Part shown: in pieces, positions 1-5,386 of the stretch
Position numbering within the stretch: the first letter of the stretch is position 1
Layout of the letters: the number at the start of each line of letters is the position of its first letter
From: JBBIQZ01 sp037442065
GTDB taxonomy: Bacteria > Patescibacteriota > CPR2_A > CG2-30-33-46
Direction of reading: 5' to 3'
DNA: 5,735 nt
Assembly: GCA_037442065.1 (NCBI GenBank)
Contig: JBBIQZ010000046.1
Location: 1-5,735 of the forward strand
Notes under the pieces: model-generated
Databases searched by the model: none
What the model saw: only the letters and a program-made list of their open reading frames with translations
Told to the model about the DNA's origin: nothing
Position numbers and translations under genes: made by a program

Positions 1-58
1 CGAGTGAAATCGCTGGAAGGAAACGAGTGTTTCTTTGAAGATATTTTCTAAAAGGCTT

Positions 59-451
59 TTATTTATTGAAAAGCTTATTAAAATCGCCGTCAAAATTTTC
101 TAAAAACTCATGGAAATCTAAAATTTCATCCGAAGAAATCGGTTTTGATAATTCAGGAGAACTCATTTTTTCTTTTCTGTTGGAAAAAGCCGGTAAATTC
201 TTATATAAGTCTTCTAATTCTTTAAAAGAAGAAATATCGGGCAAAGAATTATTGCTCGTGATTCCCGGAGTCATTACAATAGTAGCCATAACCGGCATTT
301 TGCAGTTTAGGCAGTTTAGCTGAACCAAAACAGCTTGACCCAATTGGCCTAAAAAGTTGATGTTCTCTTTTTTGTAAGAATTACCGCAATTCGGACAGCG
401 GATCATTTTTTGAATATTTTTTATAAGCTCTTCTAATTGATAACTGTTCAT
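59..451 (-). CDS. small zinc-ribbon protein of unknown function
   Basis: 130 residues. The N-terminal half carries two knuckles, C19-P-N-C22 and C47-L-N-C50, 24 residues apart, which is the layout of a one-zinc ribbon. The middle (about 60-105) is Ser/Pro/Lys-rich and probably a flexible linker. The tail (about 107-130) is acidic and aromatic, with an HEFLENFDGDF segment that looks like a short conserved docking helix. No signal peptide or membrane helix is visible, so it is likely cytoplasmic. The ATG at 449-451 is supported by a GAAAGGGG Shine-Dalgarno 4 nt upstream and by a consensus promoter just before it, so it is transcribed alone. I recall similar short zinc-ribbon proteins in Patescibacteria but cannot name a family. 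Zinc binding is inferred from the cysteines; the role is unknown. It could be a nucleic-acid-binding or protein-docking factor. Confidence 0.8.
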   Translation of the reverse strand: MNSYQLEELIKNIQKMIRCPNCGNSYKKENINFLGQLGQAVLVQLNCLNCKMPVMATIVMTPGITSNNSLPDISSFKELEDLYKNLPAFSNRKEKMSSPELSKPISSDEILDFHEFLENFDGDFNKLFNK

Positions 452-471
452 ATTACCCCTTTCTAGCTACT

Positions 472-500
472 ATTATACTATAGAATTTAATTTATGTCAA
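472..500 (-). promoter_or_regulatory. consensus sigma70 promoter for the zinc-ribbon gene
   Basis: Read on the minus strand, TTGACA (495-500) is followed by exactly 17 bp and then TATAAT (472-477). Both hexamers match consensus 6/6. Transcription should begin about 7 nt downstream, giving a leader of roughly 15 nt that contains the GAAAGGGG ribosome-binding site (456-463) and then the ATG at 451. It is the strongest promoter seen in the window. Confidence 0.85.
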
Positions 501-575
501 AATCCCACACAATTTCTTTACGATGACAAATTGGTATGAGGTTATTTTTCTTCCTGCTAATACTTAATTTATGTA

Positions 576-600
576 GAAAAATAAAAAGAGGTTTAAACCT
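576..600 (-). terminator. weak intrinsic terminator after the WecA-like gene
   Basis: On the minus strand, the palindrome AGGTTTAAACCT (589-600) is followed directly by CTTTTTATTTTTC (576-588). The stem is short (4 bp AGGT/ACCT around a TTAA loop, or a fully self-complementary 12-mer), so the fold is weak, but the T-rich tail is good. It lies about 50 nt past the stop codon at 649 and before the next promoter, which is where a terminator is expected. Confidence 0.45.
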
Positions 601-648
601 GTGTGCGCCGAGAAAATTTGAGAGAAAAACATCTTATCAGGTTACCTA

Positions 649-1716
649 TTACTTGTCAATGCTCTTTTTAAACGGGCGCTTGGTATCCAAGAAATATAAA
701 AACAAAATTAAGGCCAAAACAAAAATCAGTAAAAACAAAAGGGCGATAAATTTATAAAAGGTCCTAAAAAGCAAAGCCGAAAGCCCGAAAACAAAAACAA
801 TTAGATAAATTAGCAAAACTACCTGCTTTTGGCTTAGTCCTTTTTCTAATAAAATATGATGCAAATGCTTTTTATCGGCCTTAAAAGGCGATTTACCGGC
901 TAAAATTCGGCGCAAGGCCGCCCATAAAGCATCTAAAACCGGCAGACCCAAAATTAAAAGCGCGGTGGCTATTTTCCCGCCGGAAAATATGGCTAAAACC
1001 GCCAAAACAAATCCCAAAAACAAGCTTCCGGAATCACCCATAAAAATTTTAGCCGGATAAAAATTTAAAGGCAAAAAGCCAAAAATCGCACCGGCCAAAA
1101 CTAAAGCTAAGAGAGCAGTTTGGGGCTGGGCAACATCCGGGTGTAAAGAAAGGAAAAAAATTGCCAAAGCGGCAATGCCGGAAACGCCCGAGGCTAAACC
1201 ATCCAAGCCGTCTAAAAAATTAATGGCATTGGTTAAAATAATGATCCAAATAATAGTAAAAAGATCTGCCCAGAACGTTATATGAAAGGTTTGGCCAAAT
1301 AGAGTCACTGGAATTTTTAAAGAATCCAAAAAGACAAAGCCGCCAAAAGGATTGGTAATAAAGCTTATACCGATCCCCGAAGCAATAACAATTAAGGCAG
1401 CTAAAACCTGGCCTAAAAGCTTAGTTTGGGGTTTAAGCCCTTTTATATCGTCAAAAATCCCTAAAATTAAAAGCAGTAAAGCAGCCAGAAACAAGCCTAA
1501 AATGTGTTTTTCAAAAGGGACAAGAAAAAAAACCACCGTAAAATAAGAAATAAATAAAGCTACTCCACCCAAACGGGCAGTGGGAAGTTTATGGATTTTT
1601 CGTTCTTCCGGATAATCAACCGCGCCTATTTTAAAGGCTATTACTTTAAAAACGGCTGTAAGAAGAAAGGACAAAAATCCGGTTAGTAAAAAAATTAAAA
1701 AATAAAAACTTATCAT
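649..1716 (-). CDS. wecA: WecA/TagO-type undecaprenyl-phosphate sugar-1-phosphate transferase (glycosyltransferase family 4)
   Basis: 355-residue polytopic membrane enzyme of the MraY/WecA (PNPT) superfamily, of normal family length. It transfers a HexNAc-1-phosphate from a UDP-sugar to polyprenyl phosphate, the first step of a lipid-linked glycan. Motifs in order: a cytoplasmic loop RKIHKLPTARLGG (39-51); the Mg-binding pair FDD (D89, D90) followed by K99; N163-x2-N166-x2-D169-G-x-D172-G; FMGDSGS (D228); and HLHH (284-287). The HxHH motif with no MraY-specific signature points to WecA/TagO rather than MraY; the exact sugar (GlcNAc or another HexNAc) cannot be read. About ten hydrophobic helices are visible. 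The ATG at 1714-1716 has no Shine-Dalgarno; a promoter -10 lies 7 nt upstream, so the mRNA is probably leaderless. It shares a glycan theme with the GT2 gene upstream but is separated from it by a 131-nt repeat-like spacer, so it is probably a separate unit. Confidence 0.9.
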   Translation of the reverse strand: MISFYFLIFLLTGFLSFLLTAVFKVIAFKIGAVDYPEERKIHKLPTARLGGVALFISYFTVVFFLVPFEKHILGLFLAALLLLILGIFDDIKGLKPQTKLLGQVLAALIVIASGIGISFITNPFGGFVFLDSLKIPVTLFGQTFHITFWADLFTIIWIIILTNAINFLDGLDGLASGVSGIAALAIFFLSLHPDVAQPQTALLALVLAGAIFGFLPLNFYPAKIFMGDSGSLFLGFVLAVLAIFSGGKIATALLILGLPVLDALWAALRRILAGKSPFKADKKHLHHILLEKGLSQKQVVLLIYLIVFVFGLSALLFRTFYKFIALLFLLIFVLALILFLYFLDTKRPFKKSIDK

Positions 1717-1723
1717 TAATTAA

Positions 1724-1752
1724 AGTATAGAATAAGGAAATCCAAATGACAA
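1724..1752 (-). promoter_or_regulatory. probable promoter giving a leaderless wecA transcript
   Basis: On the minus strand, TTGTCA (1747-1752, 5/6 to consensus), a 17-bp spacer and TATACT (1724-1729, 5/6) lie immediately before the WecA-like gene. The last base of the -10 is 8 nt from the A of the ATG, so the expected start site falls on or beside the start codon. The lack of any Shine-Dalgarno there fits. The -35 lies inside the repeat-like intergenic stretch. Confidence 0.6.
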
Positions 1753-1842
1753 AATCCAAATTCCAAATAAAATCCTAATGTAAATTTTGAATTAAGTCAT
1801 TTAGTCATTCATTTGACATTTGGGCTTTGAAATTTGGCATTA
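1737..1842. repeat. AT-rich intergenic repeat-like element
   Basis: Non-coding spacer between the GT2 and WecA-like genes, built from degenerate short words. The left part has AAATCCAAAT-type units repeated (1739-1748 and 1752-1761) plus TCCAAATGACAAA. The right part has AGTCATTT/AGTCATTC in tandem (about 1796-1811), then TTTGACATTTGGG and TTTGAAATTTGGC. TCCAAATGACAAA on the left is near-complementary (about 11 of 13) to TTTGACATTTGGG on the right. Such CCAAAT/ATTTGG strings are common as intergenic filler in environmental bacterial genomes; no transposase or terminal duplication is seen. Confidence 0.5.
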
Positions 1843-1847
1843 ATTCC

Positions 1848-3542
1848 CTATTCTCTTCTTACTTTTTTTGTTACTTGCCAGCCTAATTTTCGACCGAGCA
1901 TTAGCCGTGTTTGGGCGTCAATTGCTGGTAGGGAGCTAAAAAATATTGTAATTAAAGGTAAAAGCGCCCATTGCAAAACCATAAATAAATATCTAACGCT
2001 TGAGTGGCGGGCGGGTCTTTTAGGTAAAAGCATAGCCGAAGTTAAAATGCTTGTAAAAAGACCGATCATTGTAACAGTTAAAATTCTTGAAGTTACAATC
2101 GGTAAATTATGAGCCAAGGCAGTATTTTTAAATTGAGGATTTAAAAGACTTGGAAACCAAGCAGTAAAAGTGATAAATAAAGGAGCGGTAGCCCAAAAAA
2201 AGTATCCTTCCAAAAGTCTATAAATTGCTAAAATTTTTTTACCGGTCTTGATTTTGGCATCTTGGCTAGATTTTATAGCCACGTAAGCAAAATCCGACGC
2301 GCCCCAAGCCCAACGTCTTAGCTGAATATATTGGGCTTTTAAGGTTTGCCAGTAAGTTTTCCCTAAAACCGCGTCTTGATATATCGGCAAAAAAACAGGA
2401 ATAACTTGATGGTCGCCATTATAAGTAAAAAAGGTTCGCCAAAACTGATGGCCGTCTTCCACGATAGAAGTAACCGACCAAAAATCCGTATCCACTAAAG
2501 TTTTAAAACTCTGGGCGTGAGAAGAAAAATTTCGCAAACGCTCAGGCCTAGTTGCTTCCATTAATTGCCAAAAGGAATTACCCATCGCCACCACCCGAGC
2601 CGGCGCCGGCACATCCCAAATATTATTGTTAAAAATCGGAATTGGCTGAAGACTTCTTCTAATTCTATCTTTGTTTACCACATATTTATAAGTTATACAG
2701 GCGAAGTATTCTTTGTGAACTTTGTTGTCGGCATCCAAAGTAGTTGTGATGATATTTTCGTATTTTAAGCCTTTTTCATCTATTATTTTTTTAGCTTGCC
2801 GTGCCGCATAAGTTATGTTTGCTCCTTTGCCGGCTGTTTCGCCGGGCACTTCTTTAGGATGAACCGTCCAAAAAAACAGCCCAAATTTGTCCTTAAATTC
2901 ATTTTCTAAAATTTTAGCGTTTTTTACGGCATTTTTTTTATCGCGCTCTTCGGTTGCCAAAACAAAAAGTATTTTCTCTTGGGGAAAATTGCTTTTTAAA
3001 ACCGCTTCTATGGACTGCCTTACAATGTCTAACTCTTCTTTATAGGTTGCTAAAATCACCAAATGATAAATCTTATCAAAGTCTAAAACATCTTCTTGTT
3101 TTACTCCGGCAATCTCGGCCGAAAAATTTTTTAAATAGTGAAAATAAAAAAATTTTTCCCACATTTTAGGAATTACTCTTAAAAGAAAATTAAAAGGGAA
3201 TTTTAGCCAGATCTTTTTTTTATATTCTTTTATTTTGTAAGCTAAATCTTTTTGGGCTTTTTTTATATCCTTAGTTTCTTTAAGTTTTAAAAGCCAATCA
3301 ATTTTTGTCTCAATTTTTAAGCGGTTGTAAGAATATAAAAGATTCCTAGACATATAAAGAGCTCTAAAAAGGAAAAATAAGTCAAAGAAGATTATAAAAT
3401 AGGCGACTCCGGCCGGGGCAAAAAAAGAAAAAACAATCGGAGCGGTTAAAGCCAGCCAAGTTAAAAACCCCGGAACAACGTCAAAAATCCTCCTTCGGCT
3501 TTCTTCTATATTAAAATTTTTGGTTTCTGCCCTAACTTCCAT
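1848..3542 (-). CDS. membrane family 2 glycosyltransferase (cellulose-synthase-like, processive type)
   Basis: 564 residues. Two N-terminal membrane helices (about 23-60) are followed by a basic, charged cytoplasmic segment (74-115) and a hydrophobic patch (116-135). The GT-A domain (about 158-415) contains ATYKEE (165-170), the metal-binding D270-A-D272, the general-base region V-E362-D363-G and Q407-L-R-R-W411, i.e. the D, DxD, ED, QxxRW set of processive GT2 enzymes. Three or more C-terminal helices follow (about 440-465, 483-505, 515-537). There is no PilZ domain, so c-di-GMP control as in BcsA is unlikely. It should polymerise and extrude a polysaccharide, or build a lipid-linked glycan; the sugar cannot be read. 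The ATG at 3540-3542 lies 3 nt past the stop of the upstream membrane-protein gene, and an AGGA about 8 nt upstream sits inside that gene's end, indicating co-transcription and possible translational coupling. The stop is TAG. Confidence 0.9.
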   Translation of the reverse strand: MEVRAETKNFNIEESRRRIFDVVPGFLTWLALTAPIVFSFFAPAGVAYFIIFFDLFFLFRALYMSRNLLYSYNRLKIETKIDWLLKLKETKDIKKAQKDLAYKIKEYKKKIWLKFPFNFLLRVIPKMWEKFFYFHYLKNFSAEIAGVKQEDVLDFDKIYHLVILATYKEELDIVRQSIEAVLKSNFPQEKILFVLATEERDKKNAVKNAKILENEFKDKFGLFFWTVHPKEVPGETAGKGANITYAARQAKKIIDEKGLKYENIITTTLDADNKVHKEYFACITYKYVVNKDRIRRSLQPIPIFNNNIWDVPAPARVVAMGNSFWQLMEATRPERLRNFSSHAQSFKTLVDTDFWSVTSIVEDGHQFWRTFFTYNGDHQVIPVFLPIYQDAVLGKTYWQTLKAQYIQLRRWAWGASDFAYVAIKSSQDAKIKTGKKILAIYRLLEGYFFWATAPLFITFTAWFPSLLNPQFKNTALAHNLPIVTSRILTVTMIGLFTSILTSAMLLPKRPARHSSVRYLFMVLQWALLPLITIFFSSLPAIDAQTRLMLGRKLGWQVTKKVRRE

Positions 3543-3545
3543 TTT

Positions 3546-3932
3546 TTAAGTCCTAAAAACTAAAAACAACGAGCCTAAAAGAAAAAATATTTCTAAAAAA
3601 ATTGTGGCTCCCGCCAAAATATAGGCTCCTTTTAAATCATTGCTTTTCCTTAAGTTAAAAGCAATGAAAAAATTGATAACCAAAATTAAAAATCCTGCCA
3701 AAGGAATTTCGTAGATGTAAAACCAAGGGCCGATTTTATCAATCCCTCCCGCGGCCGAATAATGAAGGGGGATTAAAAAATTTTCCGGCCGACCTTTAAA
3801 CGAAACCAAAATAAGGCTTAAAACATTAAAAAGGAGCGCTAAAAGAAAAAGCGAAAGTAAAAGCCGCTTTTCGATAAAATTTCTGTAAATATAGATTGTA
3901 AGTTTTACAAAATAAATGTCTTGAAGTCTCAT
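3546..3932 (-). CDS. small three-helix membrane protein, unknown function
   Basis: 128 residues with a short basic N-terminus, then three hydrophobic helices at about 23-44, 70-91 and 103-126. Between helices 1 and 2 lies a loop with L-I-P-L-H-Y-S-A-A-G-G-I-D-K-I-G-P-W, resembling the P-L-H-Y-N...G-I-D motif I associate with small membrane proteins of Patescibacteria and, loosely, DUF1648/SdpI-like proteins; this is a recollection, not a search result. It is the first gene of a pair with the GT2 enzyme, 3 nt apart, so it may be an accessory or anchoring partner of that glycosyltransferase. The ATG at 3930-3932 has no clear Shine-Dalgarno. A TAGAAT (-10-like) ends about 9 nt before it, but no -35 is evident, and the gene begins only 22 nt after a tRNA 3' end, so it may be made by processing of a tRNA transcript. 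Confidence 0.75.
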   Translation of the reverse strand: MRLQDIYFVKLTIYIYRNFIEKRLLLSLFLLALLFNVLSLILVSFKGRPENFLIPLHYSAAGGIDKIGPWFYIYEIPLAGFLILVINFFIAFNLRKSNDLKGAYILAGATIFLEIFFLLGSLFLVFRT

Positions 3933-3954
3933 AGCATCTATTCTATCACATCTC

Positions 3955-4006
3955 TGGAGCCGCCTCCGAGATTCGAACTCGGGACTTGCTCTTGGAGTTT
4001 ATCCCG
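3955..4006 (-). pseudogene. orphan 3' half of a tRNA, with encoded CCA
   Basis: On the minus strand there is a perfect T-arm, CCGAG-TTCGAAT-CTCGG (3966-3982), followed by an acceptor 3' strand AGGCGGC (3959-3965), discriminator T (3958) and CCA (3955-3957). Upstream is a CTCCAAGAG segment that could be the 3' side of an anticodon arm. The matching D-arm and 5' acceptor strand (expected GCCGCCT) are missing; the sequence runs straight into the CCA of the intact tRNA-Thr at 4007. The U discriminator with CTCCA would fit a Gly- or Thr-type tRNA, but identity is not secure. It may be a recombination scar, an attachment-site remnant or an assembly artefact. Confidence 0.65.
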
Positions 4007-4081
4007 TGGAGCCCGAGAGAGGACTTGAACCTCCAACCTCTTCCTTACGAAGGAATTGCTCTACCATTAAGCTACTCGGGC
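4007..4081 (-). tRNA. tRNA-Thr (anticodon CGT)
   Basis: A complete cloverleaf folds on the minus strand. The 7-bp acceptor GCCCGAG/CTCGGGC is perfect. The D-arm GCTT/GAGC encloses a GG-containing loop. The anticodon arm is ATTCC/GGAAG (one A-G mismatch at the outer pair) around TTCGTAA, with anticodon CGT at 4047-4049. The variable loop has 5 nt. The T-arm is GGAGG-TTCAAGT-CCTCT (one G-T pair). Discriminator T (4010) is followed by a genome-encoded CCA (4007-4009). It reads ACG codons. Unusually, it is flanked without spacing by two non-matching tRNA halves. Confidence 0.93.
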
Positions 4082-4122
4082 GAAATGGGAAAAGAGTTGC
4101 TCTACCGCTGAGCTACATCGGA
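4082..4122 (-). pseudogene. orphan 5' half of a tRNA (tRNA-Thr-like)
   Basis: On the minus strand, TCCGATG-TA-GCTC-AGCGGTA-GAGC-A-ACTCT gives a normal 5' acceptor strand, T8, a complete D-arm with the GG loop, and the 5' side of an anticodon stem. After CTCTTTT the tRNA pattern is lost (CCCATTTC) and the intact tRNA-Thr begins at 4081. The body resembles bacterial tRNA-Thr (CCGATGTAGCTCAGCGGTAGAGC), but no 3' partner (CATCGGA) is present downstream. The half begins only 4 nt after the stop codon of the split-barrel gene. Confidence 0.65.
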
Positions 4123-4126
4123 TATT

Positions 4127-4486
4127 TTAGATCTCAATTATTTTTTCTGGAATAAATACAACCGCTCCTTTGGCTGGTTCATTCTTATTCTCAGGAAGGC
4201 TTTTTACAAAATCAAGCCACTTTCCCGAATCAAAATACTTCGCTTTACCAAAAAATTTAAATCCATATTCTTTGCCTAAAATACTATCACCCCAAACAAC
4301 AATTGCTAATTTGCTATTTTCTATAATATTAGTTTTAGTGGAACCTAAATAATTATCAGTAATAATTATCTTATTATCAACGACTTTTCAGGCAGAAACA
4401 GGAGTAACATTAGGCCCCAATGGGCCACAAGTTCCTAAAGCAACTGCTCTGGATTCTATTAAATTCTTTGCTTCTTCTGAAATCAT
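4127..4486 (-). pseudogene. FMN-binding split-barrel (pyridoxamine 5'-phosphate oxidase-like) gene with an in-frame TGA at codon 33
   Basis: Reading from the ATG at 4484-4486 gives 119 codons to a TAA at 4127-4129, with a single internal TGA at 4388-4390 (codon 33). The part before it runs MISEEAKNLIESR...PNVTPVSA. The part after it, KVVDNKIIITDNYLGSTK then NSKLAIVVWG and GFKFFGKAKYF, continues the same protein in the same frame. This order (helix, G-x-P-N-V-x-P-V-S strand, D-N-x-x-x-x-K-T turn, VAVVVW-like strand, G-x-A strand) is that of small FMN-binding split-barrel flavoproteins, which usually bind FMN or F420 and act as oxidoreductases or flavin carriers. The start is supported by GCGAGGT ending 3 nt upstream. 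The residue expected at codon 33 is uncertain; TGG (Trp) is one base away. There is no frameshift, so this is either a recent nonsense mutation, a sequencing error or readthrough. It sits between tRNA-Gly and the tRNA-Thr cluster and may be co-transcribed with them. Confidence 0.75.
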
Positions 4487-4506
4487 AATACCTCGCTGTT
4501 ATTATT

Positions 4507-4581
4507 TGGAGCGGGTGAGCGGAATTGAACCGCCGTCCCCAGCTTGGGAAGCTGATATAATAACCATTATACGACACCCGC
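4507..4581 (-). tRNA. tRNA-Gly (anticodon CCC)
   Basis: The cloverleaf is complete on the minus strand. The acceptor GCGGGTG/CACCCGC is perfect. The D-arm GTAT...TTAT with AATGGTTA loop is typical of tRNA-Gly. The anticodon arm is TCAGC/GCTGG around TTCCCAA, with anticodon CCC at 4546-4548. The variable loop has 4 nt. The T-arm is GGCGG-TTCAATT-CCGCT. Discriminator T (4510) and an encoded CCA (4507-4509) follow. It reads GGG codons. The split-barrel gene starts 20 nt downstream. Confidence 0.94.
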
Positions 4582-4588
4582 ATATTCA

Positions 4589-4613
4589 TTACCGAGAGTG
4601 ACATCCTCGGTAA
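4589..4613 (-). other. perfect 8-bp hairpin between the hydrogenase-like gene and tRNA-Gly
   Basis: TTACCGAG (4589-4596) and CTCGGTAA (4606-4613) are exact inverted repeats around a 9-nt loop. It begins 5 nt after the TAG stop of the NuoB-ferredoxin fusion and ends 7 nt before the tRNA-Gly acceptor stem. No T tract follows on either strand, so it is not a classical intrinsic terminator. It could protect the mRNA 3' end or help RNase processing of a joint mRNA-tRNA transcript. Confidence 0.6.
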
Positions 4614-4618
4614 GCTAT

Positions 4619-5332
4619 CTAAATCTTGTCTGGCTCGATTTTTGCCTTAATCCGTCCTTTGGTAACTATCCCTTGTGTTTTATACGAGTTCTTATTATTT
4701 TTTACCATATTGGCTTTATGGGTCAAAATTATAGCCTTTGTTGGACATTTTCGTTCACACATTGAACAGAAGAAACATCGTTCATATTCATAAGAAAGAT
4801 TAAAACCCTTCTTTTGAGGATAAACCTTAATAGTTTTGGCTGGGCAATAATAGGCACAAACTAAGCAGCCGATGCACTTTTTAGGATCAAACTCAAGCTC
4901 GCCCCTCCAGTACTTTGTAGCCTCTTTTGCTAGCTTCTTTTTAGAATATAATCCCAGCTTGGACAAAACATCCTCAATTGCTTCATCTGCCTTAGGCGGA
5001 CAGCCGTTAACATAAAGGTCTATTTTGGTAAATTTATCAATGGGACCGGCAAAAGTATAGGAAGAAGAAAACACATTGCCTGAAATAGCACAACTTCCAA
5101 AGGCAATTTTTTTCGCCTTTTTAGGAAGCTTTTTTAAGATTTTTAAGAAATGAGGTTTGATTTTCTTGGTTAAAATTCCGGTAAAAACCGCCAAATCAGC
5201 CTTTTCCGGTTTAGAAACTATATTTGTTTTAACTTTCGATTCATTCAATAAAACGCCGGCTACAACTTCGATATCACAGCCATTGCAGCTTCCGACATTA
5301 TAATAATAAACATTTAAAATTTTTTGCTTCAT
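4619..5332 (-). CDS. hydrogenase/NuoB-type small subunit fused to a 2x[4Fe-4S] ferredoxin (group 4 [NiFe]-hydrogenase-like)
   Basis: 237 residues in two modules. Residues 1 to about 130 are an NADH:quinone oxidoreductase 20-kDa/hydrogenase small-subunit domain with the four ligands of the proximal [4Fe-4S] cluster: GS-C16-N-G-C19-D, GS-C81 and NG-C111-PP. The C-x2-C spacing is that of group 4 (Ech/Coo-type) hydrogenases; true NuoB has adjacent cysteines. Residues about 145-205 are a bacterial ferredoxin/NuoI-type module: C153-x2-C156-x2-C159-x3-C163-P and C186-x2-C189-x2-C192-x3-C196-P. A basic tail (about 206-237) follows. In Ech and Coo complexes these are separate subunits (EchC/EchF, CooL/CooX); here one chain would pass electrons from the outer clusters to the cluster next to the Ni-Fe site. 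No twin-arginine signal is present, as expected for a cytoplasm-facing subunit. The HypA-like gene lies 95 nt upstream. The large subunit is not in the window, so hydrogenase function is inferred. Confidence 0.88.
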   Translation of the reverse strand: MKQKILNVYYYNVGSCNGCDIEVVAGVLLNESKVKTNIVSKPEKADLAVFTGILTKKIKPHFLKILKKLPKKAKKIAFGSCAISGNVFSSSYTFAGPIDKFTKIDLYVNGCPPKADEAIEDVLSKLGLYSKKKLAKEATKYWRGELEFDPKKCIGCLVCAYYCPAKTIKVYPQKKGFNLSYEYERCFFCSMCERKCPTKAIILTHKANMVKNNKNSYKTQGIVTKGRIKAKIEPDKI

Positions 5333-5341
5333 ATACTCTTT

Positions 5342-5362
5342 GCCAAGGTTCCGAACCTTGGC
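5342..5362 (-). promoter_or_regulatory. 9-bp hairpin in the leader of the NuoB-ferredoxin gene
   Basis: GCCAAGGTT (5342-5350) and AACCTTGGC (5354-5362) form a perfect stem with a 3-nt loop. On the mRNA it ends 9 nt before the ATG at 5332. Only a weak AAAGAG lies between hairpin and start, while a better Shine-Dalgarno-like AGAGGA (about 5364-5369) lies just upstream of the hairpin. Folding would bring that site to about 10 nt from the start codon. It could alternatively be a processing or stabilising stem between the two cistrons. On the plus strand it is followed by a T-rich run but no plus-strand gene needs a terminator. Confidence 0.6.
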
Positions 5363-5386
5363 GTCCTCTTTTATTTAAAATTTAAC

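Noticed and set aside
17..36. Hairpin AAGGAAAC/GTTTCTTT downstream of the zinc-ribbon gene as a terminator
   Set aside because: The stem is A/T-rich with a G-T pair and, read on the minus strand, is followed by CCAGCG and not by a T tract.
536..757. Plus-strand 73-codon reading frame
   Set aside because: It overlaps the 3' end of the WecA-like gene, has a Lys-rich composition from antisense AT-rich DNA, no ribosome-binding site and no recognisable domain.
1834..2112. Plus-strand 92-codon reading frame
   Set aside because: It is antisense to the conserved C-terminal part of the GT2 gene, with no supporting signals.
4007..4122. A group I or archaeal-type intron within a tRNA
   Set aside because: The interval between the tRNA halves is about 100 nt and is filled by a complete tRNA; it is too short for a group I intron and shows no bulge-helix-bulge. 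The outer acceptor strands also do not pair.
4388..4390. The in-frame TGA as a selenocysteine codon
   Set aside because: The bases after the TGA are almost all A/T and give no stable SECIS-type stem with a G-containing loop at the expected distance, and this family is not known to use selenocysteine there.
4410..4604. Minus-strand 64-codon reading frame crossing tRNA-Gly
   Set aside because: It runs through a complete tRNA and then out of frame over the split-barrel gene, which is the better supported reading.
4619..5332. Assignment as a true complex I NuoB/NuoI fusion
   Set aside because: The first cluster motif is C-x2-C, as in hydrogenases, instead of adjacent cysteines, and a HypA-like gene sits next to it.
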